Shown here in pieces: positions 17,108 to 24,750 of a stretch of 34,810 nucleotides of DNA. The DNA comes from Clostridiaceae bacterium (GTDB lineage: Bacteria; Bacillota; Clostridia; DSM-8532), in the NCBI GenBank assembly GCA_012521615.1, contig JAAYMA010000099.1:1-34810 (forward strand), written 5' to 3'. How positions within the stretch are numbered: position 1 is the stretch's first letter; every line of letters begins with the position of its first letter. The notes under the pieces are model-generated. The model searched no databases. It was not told where the DNA came from and saw only the letters and a program-made list of their open reading frames with translations. Both the position numbers and the translations under genes were made by a program.

Positions 17108-19596
17108 AATTCATCCCCTGATCTTGATAGCTTCATTTCTTCCCACTGTTCCCGGGATATAAGTACACGCCTTGGTTTACTGCCTTCATAGCCGCTTATG
17201 ATATTGCGTTCTTCCATCTGGTCTATAATCCTGCCTGCGCGGGCATAACCCACTTTAAACTTCCGCTGAATGAATGAAACAGATGCCTGACCGCAATCTA
17301 TAACAGCATCTATTGCCTGCTCCAGAAGTTCGTCGACATCGTCCTCCAATGATGCTTTATCTTCATTCTTGACATTTTCATTTATGTTTTCGATTATTTC
17401 CTCATCATAATGAGCTCTCACCTGGTTTTTAACAAATTCAACAACTTGCTCAACTTCCTTGTCACTTACAAAAACTCCTTTTACGCGGATGGGCTTGGGT
17501 ATACCTACCGGATAATACAGCATATCACCCTTACCCAACAATTTTTCAGCACCGGCCATATCCAAAATGGTACGGGAGTCTACCTGGGATGAAACTGCGA
17601 AAGAAATCCTGGATGGTATATTGGCCTTAATAACCCCGGTTATAACATTGACCGAAGGTCTCTGGGTTGCTATAACAAGATGCATACCTGCAGCTCTGGC
17701 CATCTGGGCAAGTCTGCAAATGGAATCCTCCACATCGTGCGGCGCAACCATCATAAGATCTGCAAGCTCATCTATAATTATAACAATTTGAGGAAGTTTC
17801 ATACCTTCCCCGGTTTCTTCAATAATAGCATTATATCCCAAAAGATCCCTTACACCCTTATCAGCAAAGAGTTTATACCGGGTTGTCATTTCTGACACAG
17901 CCCAGCGCAACGCTCCTGCCGCCTTATTAGGATCTGTCACAACAGGGATCAGAAGATGGGGAATTCCGTTATATACCCCCAGCTCAACTACTTTGGGATC
18001 TATCATAAGAAGCTTGACATCCTGAGGGGAAGCTTTATATAAAATACTTGTCACAATTGAGTTAATACATACACTCTTACCAGATCCGGTAGCGCCCGCA
18101 ATGAGAATATGAGGCATTTTTGCAAGGTCTATAACCACATTTTCGCCTGAGATATCCTTTCCCAGAGCCACTGCCAGGCAGGATGAATGTTCCTGGAACT
18201 CCCTGGATTCCAGCACACTTCTGATATTTATAGGTGCTACTTCCTTATTGGGAACTTCCACTCCTACGGCTGCTTTTCCAGGAATGGGCGCCTCTATTCT
18301 TATACCCGTAGCGGCAAGATTAAGGGCAATATCATCCGTAAGGTTCACTATACGACTTACCTTAACACCCGGTGCAGGTTGAAGTTCATACCTTGTAAAG
18401 GCAGGACCGACTGATACATTTATTACTTTTGCCCCTATACCAAAACTGCTGAGGGTTTCCTCCAATTTTTTTGCATTCTCTATTGCACTGGATCTTAGAC
18501 GTCTGATATTTTTTTCACTGTCTTTTGATCTCGTAAGGAGCTCAGTGGGCGGAAATATGTATGAGGTTTCTTTGTCCTCAGAATAACTGATTTCCGGATC
18601 GCCATCAGTAACATCGTTCCCGCCGGAATGGTCTGATGGATTTACACTGTTATTTGCATCATCATGACTATTAACCTGTTCGGTCTGTACTGCCTCATCA
18701 TCAACACTGGTTTCAGGTGCCAGAACTGTTAACTCAGGTTTCATTTCCTGGTTCCCGATGCTGACGTCATTTATTGTAAAATCTACATCATTTGTATTTT
18801 CACTTAAATCTGAAACATTCTCTTTTTCTTCTTTAATAAGAGGGAAGTCCAAAATTTTATTTTTTCTTCGCGATGAGCTTCTGGAAACAGGCTCAGAAGC
18901 TTCTTCGTATTCTTTCGTTCTGTTCAGGTTTCTTTTTTCAAGCTTTCTTTTTGCAGCGCCCACTACGCCATTTATTGCCTCGCTTGTATTCCTGGCAGCG
19001 CTTCTTGCAATTTCAGCTATTGAAAGTCTTGTAATCAGCATTCCATCAATTACGGCCAATGTAATAAGAATAACCATTGTACCCCATTTTCTGAATACCA
19101 TTAATAAAGGCACACCAACAATACCACCAAAAACACCGCCGCTGGCCATGAACTCATTGCCTTTGCCGATGGCAGCAACTCCCTCACGGTAAAAACTCTT
19201 TAAATATTGACCTAAATTCATATTTTCATAATGTGAAATATCATGGAGCCCTGATTGAAACATGGCGGAAAACAATATCAGAAGCACTAAAATAAGCGAA
19301 AACCTTCTGTCTTCAAAGAGAAATTCGGGTCTGAATATTTTAATGAGACCATGCAGAATTATTAAAAATGGAATAGCAAATGCCGAAAGTCCGAAAAGAC
19401 CTCCAACAATTTTACCCAATACTTCACCCATGGGTCCGGCTGAATTCTCAAAAAAAATGCTTAAGCCTAAAAGAATGCCTAATGCAATCAGAATTAACCC
19501 GGCAGCTTCACTTTTTAATCGAACCTGTGCCTTTTTGTTAGATGTTTTAGTTCTTTTTCTTCTCACTGTTTTCTTTTGTATTTTTCTCGGGGCCAC
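17104..19596 (-). CDS. ftsK: FtsK/SpoIIIE family DNA translocase
   Basis: A septal DNA pump that moves chromosomes through closing division or sporulation septa. The N-terminus is basic, followed by about four membrane segments (30-190) and a low-complexity acidic linker (about 230-355). The motor starts near 365 and includes Walker A GATGSGKS (501-508), DPKVVELGVYNGIPHL, Walker B IVIIIDE (604-610) and IATQRPSVNVITGVIKANIP. The C-terminal winged-helix gamma domain (about 762-825) has SFIQRKFKVGYARAGRIIDQMEE split across two helices and reads KOPS/SRS-type DNA sites. The start is GTG at 19596, 7 bases behind GGAGG. Whether it acts as FtsK or as SpoIIIE cannot be told from sequence, as a second copy may exist elsewhere. 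Confidence 0.95.
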   Translation of the reverse strand: MAPRKIQKKTVRRKRTKTSNKKAQVRLKSEAAGLILIALGILLGLSIFFENSAGPMGEVLGKIVGGLFGLSAFAIPFLIILHGLIKIFRPEFLFEDRRFSLILVLLILFSAMFQSGLHDISHYENMNLGQYLKSFYREGVAAIGKGNEFMASGGVFGGIVGVPLLMVFRKWGTMVILITLAVIDGMLITRLSIAEIARSAARNTSEAINGVVGAAKRKLEKRNLNRTKEYEEASEPVSRSSSRRKNKILDFPLIKEEKENVSDLSENTNDVDFTINDVSIGNQEMKPELTVLAPETSVDDEAVQTEQVNSHDDANNSVNPSDHSGGNDVTDGDPEISYSEDKETSYIFPPTELLTRSKDSEKNIRRLRSSAIENAKKLEETLSSFGIGAKVINVSVGPAFTRYELQPAPGVKVSRIVNLTDDIALNLAATGIRIEAPIPGKAAVGVEVPNKEVAPINIRSVLESREFQEHSSCLAVALGKDISGENVVIDLAKMPHILIAGATGSGKSVCINSIVTSILYKASPQDVKLLMIDPKVVELGVYNGIPHLLIPVVTDPNKAAGALRWAVSEMTTRYKLFADKGVRDLLGYNAIIEETGEGMKLPQIVIIIDELADLMMVAPHDVEDSICRLAQMARAAGMHLVIATQRPSVNVITGVIKANIPSRISFAVSSQVDSRTILDMAGAEKLLGKGDMLYYPVGIPKPIRVKGVFVSDKEVEQVVEFVKNQVRAHYDEEIIENINENVKNEDKASLEDDVDELLEQAIDAVIDCGQASVSFIQRKFKVGYARAGRIIDQMEERNIISGYEGSKPRRVLISREQWEEMKLSRSGDEL

Positions 19597-19635
19597 ACCA
19601 ATTCCTCCAATAATATTGGTTTAATATGCAAATTT

Positions 19636-19665
19636 ACTATATCACAAGAAAATACCCTTTGACAA
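19636..19665 (-). promoter_or_regulatory. Probable promoter of the ftsK-TPR-ddh-folD unit
   Basis: On the minus strand TTGTCA (complement of 19660-19665) is followed after 18 bases by TATAGT (complement of 19636-19641). The leader would be about 33 bases. Its -35 box overlaps that of the divergent dapA promoter. Confidence 0.6.
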
Positions 19666-19687
19666 TGTAAGTGAGAAATGATATCAT
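19659..19687 (+). promoter_or_regulatory. SigA-type promoter of the lysine riboswitch-dapAB unit
   Basis: TTGACA (19659-19664) and TATCAT (19682-19687) have a 17-base spacer. Transcription would begin near 19694, about 55 bases before the aptamer. A second TATAAT at 19738-19743 has only a poor -35 (TGGAGT) and would start at the aptamer itself. Confidence 0.75.
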
Positions 19688-19748
19688 TTACGATAATTTA
19701 GCCCGAAATTTTTATGGAGTCTGTACGGACAATAGAATATAATGTATA

Positions 19749-19910
19749 GATAGAGGCGCATTTTTCAATAGTAGCTTAGGTATGGGAATACGGTCCGTTC
19801 GCTTAAGTGAAAGGGAAAAATGCCGAAGGTGCAGGATGCCGTTTCATCCTTCACCTGGTTAACTGGTTAATAGCCTGTTAACTGTCGCTTAAATAAAGCG
19901 GAGTGCTATC
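19749..19910 (+). promoter_or_regulatory. Lysine riboswitch (L-box) aptamer
   Basis: The landmarks of the lysine aptamer are in order. Stem P1 pairs GATAG (19749-19753) with CTATC (19906-19910). The 5' core is AGAGGCGCA, then AGTA after 19770, then AAGGGAAAAATGCCGAAGG near 19811. A hairpin built on GGTGCAGGATG follows, and the 3' core is GGAGTGCTATC. The Bacillus lysC leader has the same flanking blocks (GATAGAGGTGCG and GGAGGGCTATC). With lysine bound, the downstream terminator should form and shut dapA-dapB. The assignment is by recognition of conserved blocks, and the alternative antiterminator pairing was not resolved. Confidence 0.92.
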
Positions 19911-19940
19911 GGAAAGTCCTGACTTATTACACAAAGTCTT

Positions 19941-19970
19941 ACTGCCGGTAGTATACGCGGCAGTTTTTTT
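19941..19970 (+). terminator. Riboswitch-controlled terminator before dapA
   Basis: The arms ACTGCCG (19941-19947) and CGGCAGT (19958-19964) flank a 10-base loop that can itself pair GTA/TAC. A run of seven T follows. It lies between the lysine aptamer and the dapA ribosome site, as expected for transcription attenuation. Confidence 0.9.
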
Positions 19971-20037
19971 CTTTAAAATACAGCCGAAAATTCAAAAGAT
20001 CTTATAGTTCATGCATATCTTGAAAGGAGTGCTATAA

Positions 20038-20916
20038 ATGAAAAAAACCCTCTTTACCGGTTCTTGTGTGGCTCTGGTCACGCCATTTACTGACACAGGA
20101 GTAAATTATGACAAACTTGAAGAACTCATTGAATGGCATATAGAAAAAGGAACCGATGCAATTCTTATTTGCGGAACTACAGGAGAAGCTTCCACCATGC
20201 CGGACGAAGAGCATATGGAAGTAGTAAAATTCGCAGTAGAAAAAATTAATAAGCGTGTGCACGTAATGGCAGGCGCCGGTAGTAACGACACAAAACACGC
20301 AATTAAGCTTTCAAAGTATTGTGAAGAAGTGGGTGCCGATTCAATTCTCTCAGTGACCCCTTATTACAATAAAACAACACAGGAAGGACTTTATCAGCAT
20401 TTCAAAGCAATAGCTGAAAGTGTCAATATTCCAATAGTGCTTTATAACGTACCTTCAAGAACCAATCTGAACATTAACCCTGAAACATTAAAAAGGCTGT
20501 CCAAAATAGAAAATATTGTAGCCTTGAAAGAATGTAATCTTATGCAGGCAGCCGAGGTGGTCCACCTGTGCGGCGACAATCTGCACCTGTATTCCGGCGA
20601 AGACGGCAATGTTCTGCCACTTCTTGCCCTCGGCGGTAAAGGTGTTATTTCAGTAATTGCAAATATTATTCCGGAAGATGTTCATAAAATGGTGGCTTCA
20701 TTCATGGCCGGAGATATAGAAACCAGCAGGGAACTTCAAATTAAATCAATACCTCTGGAAAAGGCTATCTTCTGCGAAACTAACCCCATACCCGTAAAAG
20801 CCGCAATGAATCTGATGGGCTTCAATGTCGGCTCTTGCCGTTTACCACTTGTTGATATATCCGAAAAAGGTCTGGCTCAGCTGAAAAAAGCCATGGAGGA
20901 CTATGGTCTTATATAA
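20038..20916 (+). CDS. dapA: 4-hydroxy-tetrahydrodipicolinate synthase
   Basis: DapA condenses pyruvate with aspartate semialdehyde, the first committed step to lysine, diaminopimelate and, in spores, dipicolinate. The Schiff-base lysine is K164 in VALKEC. The substrate motif GTTGE is at 46-50, Tyr110 lies in TPYYNK, and Tyr136 is in LYNVPSRT. Length (292) and the TIM-barrel pattern are canonical. The ATG follows GGAG by 8 bases. It is the first gene behind the lysine riboswitch and its terminator, so expression should fall when lysine is plentiful. dapB follows after 44 bases in the same transcript. No sign of truncation or transfer. Confidence 0.97.
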   Translation: MKKTLFTGSCVALVTPFTDTGVNYDKLEELIEWHIEKGTDAILICGTTGEASTMPDEEHMEVVKFAVEKINKRVHVMAGAGSNDTKHAIKLSKYCEEVGADSILSVTPYYNKTTQEGLYQHFKAIAESVNIPIVLYNVPSRTNLNINPETLKRLSKIENIVALKECNLMQAAEVVHLCGDNLHLYSGEDGNVLPLLALGGKGVISVIANIIPEDVHKMVASFMAGDIETSRELQIKSIPLEKAIFCETNPIPVKAAMNLMGFNVGSCRLPLVDISEKGLAQLKKAMEDYGLI

Positions 20917-20960
20917 GAGCGGCATACTACCCTTAAGTTTTTATATTGGAGGTTTTACAA

Positions 20961-21716
20961 ATGATTCGTATACTATTGAACGGATGTAATGGCAAAATGG
21001 GTCAGGCAATTACTAAAGCATGTGAGCTGAATGATAATTTTAAAATTGTTGCCGGCATCGACCCTTCTGCAAGCAGCAATAATCCCTATCCTGTTTATTC
21101 CAATGCCTGGGACGTTAAAGAAACGGCAGATATAATAATTGATTTTTCTCATCCCAACGCTTTGGAAGGAATTTTGGATTTTGCTGTAAGTAATAAACTG
21201 CCCGCTGTAATAGCCACAACAGGTCTGGGCGAAAAACACAAGAAACTTATAGAAAAAGCGTCAGGGTCAATACCTGTTCTTCTTTCTTCAAACACTTCAC
21301 TGGGGGTTAACCTGCTGATAGATCTGGTCAAGCGTGCAACAAAAATTCTCAGTGAAACTTTCGATATAGAAATAGTTGAAAAGCATCACAACCAGAAAAT
21401 TGATGCCCCGAGTGGAACGGCTCTTGCTATTGCCGATGCCATCAACTCGGCATTGGACAATAAAATGAAATATGTCTATGACCGCCACTCAACAATGCAA
21501 AAACGTACCAGGGATGAGATAGGGATACATTCTGTCAGAGGCGGCACTATTGCCGGTGAACATTCAGTGATTTTTGCAGGAACTGATGAAATAATTGAAT
21601 TAAAGCATACAGCTATATCAAAAGATCTGTTCGCTGCCGGTGCCCTAAAGGCCGCACAGTTCCTGTACAATAAATCACCCGGATATTACAAAATGGAAGA
21701 TATTTTTGCGGAATAG
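20961..21716 (+). CDS. dapB: 4-hydroxy-tetrahydrodipicolinate reductase
   Basis: DapB reduces the DapA product to tetrahydrodipicolinate with NAD(P)H, the substrate of Ddh encoded on the other side of ftsK. The N-terminal nucleotide motif is NGCNGKMG (7-14). The catalytic stretch is EKHHNQKIDAPSGTA, with H142-H143 and K146, and the substrate loop DAPSGT at 148-153. SSNTSLGVN replaces the more common NxSxGVN form without loss of key positions. An in-frame TTG at 20946 is part of TTGGAGG, the ribosome site; the ATG at 20961 is 10 bases behind and fits the family N-terminus, giving 251 residues. A hairpin follows 20 bases after the stop. Confidence 0.97.
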   Translation: MIRILLNGCNGKMGQAITKACELNDNFKIVAGIDPSASSNNPYPVYSNAWDVKETADIIIDFSHPNALEGILDFAVSNKLPAVIATTGLGEKHKKLIEKASGSIPVLLSSNTSLGVNLLIDLVKRATKILSETFDIEIVEKHHNQKIDAPSGTALAIADAINSALDNKMKYVYDRHSTMQKRTRDEIGIHSVRGGTIAGEHSVIFAGTDEIIELKHTAISKDLFAAGALKAAQFLYNKSPGYYKMEDIFAE

Positions 21717-21735
21717 ATAGCTGACCTCGTTAAAT

Positions 21736-21766
21736 GGGGACATGGCTAAATAATCGCCATGTCCCC
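21736..21766. terminator. GC-rich hairpin between convergent dapB and DUF624 genes
   Basis: The arms GGGGACATGGC (21736-21746) and GCCATGTCCCC (21756-21766) are perfect over 11 pairs with a 9-base AT loop. It is placed where a shared terminator is expected, but neither strand has a proper T-run after the stem, so factor-assisted termination or mRNA end protection is equally possible. Confidence 0.6.
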
Positions 21767-21807
21767 TTGTGAGATAATTGGTCATGTTAACTTTAGTGCT
21801 ATTTCAC

Positions 21808-22725
21808 TTACTCATTCGTGTCAGGTCTTAAATACTTATCAATAACCGGATTGACATAAAAATTAATTATCAGGCCGGGTAAAGTAAATCCTAAAATTAT
21901 ATAGTACAAATAGGTAAGAAATACTACAATAAAGTTTCCAATCAGGTCTATCAGGATTATTGGTCCAAGTATCAGAATTATACAAAGAACCAGTATGCCG
22001 AGATTCGGCAGGAATTTGGCCAGCGCAAACAGAAATGCATTTTTGTATAAAGCCTTAAGATTCAATTCATAAGTTACCATCATAGGGTATATATAAAAAT
22101 TCATCATGATAAATATAATCAGCATCATAAAAAGTAAACTGTTGGCCACTGTAAATATTAAATCTGATCCGGTATTCATCTGGGAATAAATGTACAGATC
22201 AAAAATGAAAAACGCAGTTAATAACAGATTAATAATGCATACAATTGTTCCTTGTTTAAGGTTTTCTTTCATTTTATCCTTAAAATCTGACCATGTAAAA
22301 GTGGGAATCTCTAAACTATAACATCTGAGCAGATATGTCATACCGGCCTGAGCTGGTCCCACAGTTATAGCCGGGACAGCCAGAAATAAAAATGCAGCCG
22401 GGTAACCAAGAACTAAAAACAGCTCCCTTATAATCCGGGGATCCTGTACAGAAGATATAGAGGCAGGCAGTATTATTTCGAGCAAATAAGCAGCTGCTAA
22501 AAAAGCAACCGCCAACGCCGGAATATTGAAAAGCAAAAACATCAGATTGACAGTAATAAGCCTCCAGAACTTTCCCGTGAAAACCTGAAAGAAAATTCTT
22601 AATCTGCTCCGGTTATCAACATACTCTTCTCCGGGAGCAACATCAAAAATTTTTTCTTCTTCCTCTGTAATTCTTTTAGCTTCTAAATTTTTCTCTTCTC
22701 CTAAAATTTTTTCTTCTTCAGCCAT
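21808..22725 (-). CDS. DUF624 (YesL-like) integral membrane protein
   Basis: The first 45 residues are soluble and strongly charged (many Glu and Lys). The rest has about five or six membrane segments, for example LITVNLMFLLFNIPALAVAF, AFLFLAVPAITVGPAQAG, and a long stretch near LLFMMLIIFIMMNFYIYPMM. The pattern GPAQAGMTYLLRCY followed by WSDFKDKMKENLKQG is typical of DUF624/YesL proteins, which often sit beside sugar ABC transporters. Here it has no such neighbour, so its role is open. Two ATGs lie close together; the one at 22725 has AAGGA 6 bases upstream and is chosen (305 residues). Gene stands alone, convergent with dapB. Confidence 0.8.
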   Translation of the reverse strand: MAEEEKILGEEKNLEAKRITEEEEKIFDVAPGEEYVDNRSRLRIFFQVFTGKFWRLITVNLMFLLFNIPALAVAFLAAAYLLEIILPASISSVQDPRIIRELFLVLGYPAAFLFLAVPAITVGPAQAGMTYLLRCYSLEIPTFTWSDFKDKMKENLKQGTIVCIINLLLTAFFIFDLYIYSQMNTGSDLIFTVANSLLFMMLIIFIMMNFYIYPMMVTYELNLKALYKNAFLFALAKFLPNLGILVLCIILILGPIILIDLIGNFIVVFLTYLYYIILGFTLPGLIINFYVNPVIDKYLRPDTNE

Positions 22726-22826
22726 AATCATTCCTTGCCTTATCCGATTTTTAATAGGTATTGTTTAATGCATTCATAGAGAATATAATTTGATTATATA
22801 ATTATAACACAAAATTTCAATCGTAT

Positions 22827-22842
22827 TAAAGTATATACTTTA
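22827..22842. other. Perfect 16-base palindrome in a divergent intergenic region
   Basis: TAAAGTATATACTTTA reads the same on both strands. It lies in the 180-base AT-rich gap between the divergent DUF624 and LURP-one-like genes, a suitable place for an operator. In AT-rich DNA such palindromes also arise by chance. Confidence 0.35.
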
Positions 22843-22905
22843 TCGGTATAAAAAACAAACAATCAAAGACATTTATTTTTTATTCCTGCAGAAAGAAGGG
22901 TTATT

Positions 22906-23391
22906 ATGACTAAACTATATATTAAGCAGAAAGTCTTTTCCATTGGCGATAAATACACTATTACAAATGAATTTGGCCAACCTGTATTCTTTGTGGAGGG
23001 TGAAATTTTTACTTTTGGCGCCAAGATACATCTATACGATGCCATTGGAACAGAGCTCTATTTTATACAGCAGAAAGTATTCAGATTTTTACCCGAATAT
23101 CATATTTACAATGGCAAAGACCTGAGTGCTGTTGTCAAAAAAGAATTGTCATTTTTCAGACCCAGATTAAATATAACAAGTCAGTTCGGACATTTTACCA
23201 TTGAAGGAAATCTGTTTGCAATGGATTTTGCCATATTGAACAATGGAGTGGTGATAGGTGAATTACATAAAAAGTGGCTGTCCTGGGGAGACAGCTATGA
23301 ACTTATAATCCATGATGACAATCTTGCTGCTTTTTTCTGCGCCCTGGCTATCTCAATTGATCACTGTCTCCATAACGAAAATAACAGATAA
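22906..23391 (+). CDS. LURP-one-related (Tubby/scramblase-like fold) protein
   Basis: A small soluble protein of 161 residues made almost entirely of beta-strand patterns: LYIKQKVFSIGDKYTITNEF, PVFFVEGEIFTFGAKIHLYD, ELYFIQQKVFRFLPEYHIYN. This run is characteristic of the LURP-one-related/DUF567 family (YxjI in Bacillus), which has a Tubby-like barrel with a central helix. The late hydrophobic stretch NLAAFFCALAISIDHCLHN would be that helix. Its bacterial function is unknown. The ATG follows AGAAGGG at good distance. It is single, with a palindrome upstream and the tRNA-Leu promoter 35 bases downstream of its stop. Confidence 0.82.
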   Translation: MTKLYIKQKVFSIGDKYTITNEFGQPVFFVEGEIFTFGAKIHLYDAIGTELYFIQQKVFRFLPEYHIYNGKDLSAVVKKELSFFRPRLNITSQFGHFTIEGNLFAMDFAILNNGVVIGELHKKWLSWGDSYELIIHDDNLAAFFCALAISIDHCLHNENNR

Positions 23392-23425
23392 TGCCGGGCA
23401 GGCAAAATAAATTTTAAAAATGTTA

Positions 23426-23454
23426 TTGACAAGGTTCAAAACAGCCTGTATAAT
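23426..23454 (+). promoter_or_regulatory. Perfect consensus promoter of tRNA-Leu (and probably azlCD)
   Basis: TTGACA (23426-23431) and TATAAT (23449-23454) are both exact and 17 bases apart, so this should be one of the strongest promoters in the window. Transcription would start near 23461, 19 bases before the tRNA. Confidence 0.9.
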
Positions 23455-23479
23455 TAATTTTGCTGTCGCGAGAAAATAT

Positions 23480-23562
23480 GCGGTCGTGGTGGAATTGGCA
23501 GACACGTACGTTTGAGGGGCGTATGCGCAAGCGTACCGGTTCAAGTCCGGTCGACCGCACCA
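23480..23562 (+). tRNA. tRNA-Leu (anticodon GAG)
   Basis: The acceptor arm GCGGTCG (23480-23486) pairs with CGACCGC. The anticodon stem TACGT/GCGTA encloses loop TTGAGGG, giving anticodon GAG for CUC and CUU. A long variable arm (TGCGCAAGCG) marks it as a class II tRNA, and the T arm is ACCGG/CCGGT with loop TTCAAGT. CCA is encoded. Confidence 0.95.
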
Positions 23563-23565
23563 GGA

Positions 23566-23598
23566 CAAAACCCCATCGAGTAATTCGATGGGGTTTTG
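23566..23598 (+). terminator. Terminator between tRNA-Leu and azlC
   Basis: The arms CAAAACCCCATCGA (23566-23579) and TCGATGGGGTTTTG (23585-23598) form a 14-bp stem with a 5-base loop. The T-run is part of the 3' arm (GGGGTTTTG), and what follows is TACATAAAATTG. It starts 4 bases after the CCA and ends 30 bases before azlC. Confidence 0.75.
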
Positions 23599-23628
23599 TA
23601 CATAAAATTGTGTCAAGGTGAACCGCAA

Positions 23629-24345
23629 ATGGCTGTAGATACCTCGCTGAACTGTTATAGAAAAGGTTTCAGGGATGGAATACCAATAGGCCTTGGATAT
23701 CTGTCTGTGTCATTTACGTTTGGTATTATGGCTGTCAACACCGGCCTTCCCGTATGGCTTGCTGTATTGATTTCCATGACAAATTTAACTTCTGCAGGCC
23801 AATTTGCCGGGATTAACCTTATTTACAACCAGGTTCCTTACATAGAAATGGCTCTAACTCAATTAGTAATCAATATGCGATATGCACTCATGTCAGTAAC
23901 TCTCTCACAAAAAACAGATAAATCCTTTAATTTGTTACACAGGTTCTTAATCTCTTTTGGAATAACTGATGAAGTTTTTGCAGTAGCCAGCGGAAAAAAA
24001 TCTGAAATCGGCATCAGATATATGTACGGCTTAATTACTGCCCCCTATCTGGGCTGGACAACAGGTACATTACTGGGTGCAGTTGCAAGCACACTGCTTC
24101 CTGAAACAGTCAGTTCGGCTTTAAACATAGCAATATATGGTATGTTCATTGCAATAATAATTCCTCCTGCTAAATCCTCAGGACCTGTTCTTAAAGTCAT
24201 TTTAATATCGGTCGGCATTAGCTGCCTTATTTATTACCTGCCGATTTTTGATTTTATATCAGATGGTTTCGCAATAATTATCTGTGCCGTAGCATCCTCA
24301 GCATTGGGGGCTGTATTCCACCCTGTAAAGGAGGAAGTTAAATGA
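23629..24345 (+). CDS. azlC: AzlC-type branched-chain amino acid exporter, large subunit
   Basis: AzlC with AzlD forms an exporter of branched-chain amino acids (leucine, isoleucine, valine and the analogue azaleucine). The sequence FRDGIPIGLGYLSVSFTFGI at the start, SMTNLTSAGQFAG near residue 50, and QLVINMRYALMSVTLSQ are hallmark AzlC blocks. Several membrane segments are visible across the protein. An in-frame TTG at 23596 lies inside the tRNA terminator. The ATG at 23629 has AAGGTGA 7 bases upstream and is preferred, giving 238 residues. No separate promoter fits between the tRNA terminator and this start. azlD overlaps it by 4 bases. Confidence 0.9.
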   Translation: MAVDTSLNCYRKGFRDGIPIGLGYLSVSFTFGIMAVNTGLPVWLAVLISMTNLTSAGQFAGINLIYNQVPYIEMALTQLVINMRYALMSVTLSQKTDKSFNLLHRFLISFGITDEVFAVASGKKSEIGIRYMYGLITAPYLGWTTGTLLGAVASTLLPETVSSALNIAIYGMFIAIIIPPAKSSGPVLKVILISVGISCLIYYLPIFDFISDGFAIIICAVASSALGAVFHPVKEEVK

Positions 24346-24656
24346 ATCTGATATATATAGCAATAATGGCAGCTGTAACCTACTGTATACGAATGCTGCC
24401 CATGGTATTGATAAGAAGAAAAATTGAGAATAATTTTATAAAGTCATTTTTATTTTATGTACCATATGCAGTGCTGGGAGCAATGACATTCCCTGCCATT
24501 CTTTCTTCCACATCTTCCATATACTCAGCTGTTGCCGGAACCATAACAGCAATATTTACGGCGTTAAAAGAAAAAAGCCTTCTTATCGTGGCTTTGTCGG
24601 CCTGTTTCGCAGTCTATATCACAGAATGGCTGATTTACATAATAGCGCCGGCTTGA
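24342..24656 (+). CDS. azlD: AzlD-type branched-chain amino acid exporter, small subunit
   Basis: A 104-residue membrane protein with about four hydrophobic segments and the AzlD block AAVTYCIRMLPMVLIRRKIEN near the N-terminus, shortened here to its core TYCIRMLP. The start overlaps the azlC stop as ATGA, indicating coupled translation of the two exporter subunits, with GGAGG just upstream inside azlC. The stop codon lies in the 5' arm of a 14-bp hairpin, so termination of translation and formation of the 3' structure are linked. The assignment follows from the sequence and from the adjacent azlC. Substrate range is inferred from the family. Confidence 0.88.
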   Translation: MNLIYIAIMAAVTYCIRMLPMVLIRRKIENNFIKSFLFYVPYAVLGAMTFPAILSSTSSIYSAVAGTITAIFTALKEKSLLIVALSACFAVYITEWLIYIIAPA

Positions 24657-24695
24657 AATACACTGACCCAACACAGTATGCTTCAAGCCGGCGCT
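24644..24695. terminator. Long hairpin overlapping the azlD stop codon
   Basis: The arms AGCGCCGGCTTGAA (24644-24657) and TTCAAGCCGGCGCT (24682-24695) are perfect complements over 14 pairs with a 24-base loop. It lies between convergent azlD and the DUF1846 gene. No T-run follows on either strand, so it may act as an mRNA end barrier rather than a classic terminator. Confidence 0.6.
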
Positions 24696-24750
24696 GCAAA
24701 TGCTGTAATTATTTATTGCTTAAAATTAATTATTCGGTATGTTATTGCTG

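Noticed and set aside
19738-19743. TATAAT just before the lysine aptamer as the main dapA promoter
   Set aside because: The -35 at the proper distance (TGGAGT) is poor, and the start would fall inside the P1 stem. The upstream TTGACA/TATCAT pair is better.
23353-23628. Minus-strand frame running across tRNA-Leu
   Set aside because: It crosses a tRNA gene and a terminator on the opposite strand and shows no ribosome site or protein family.
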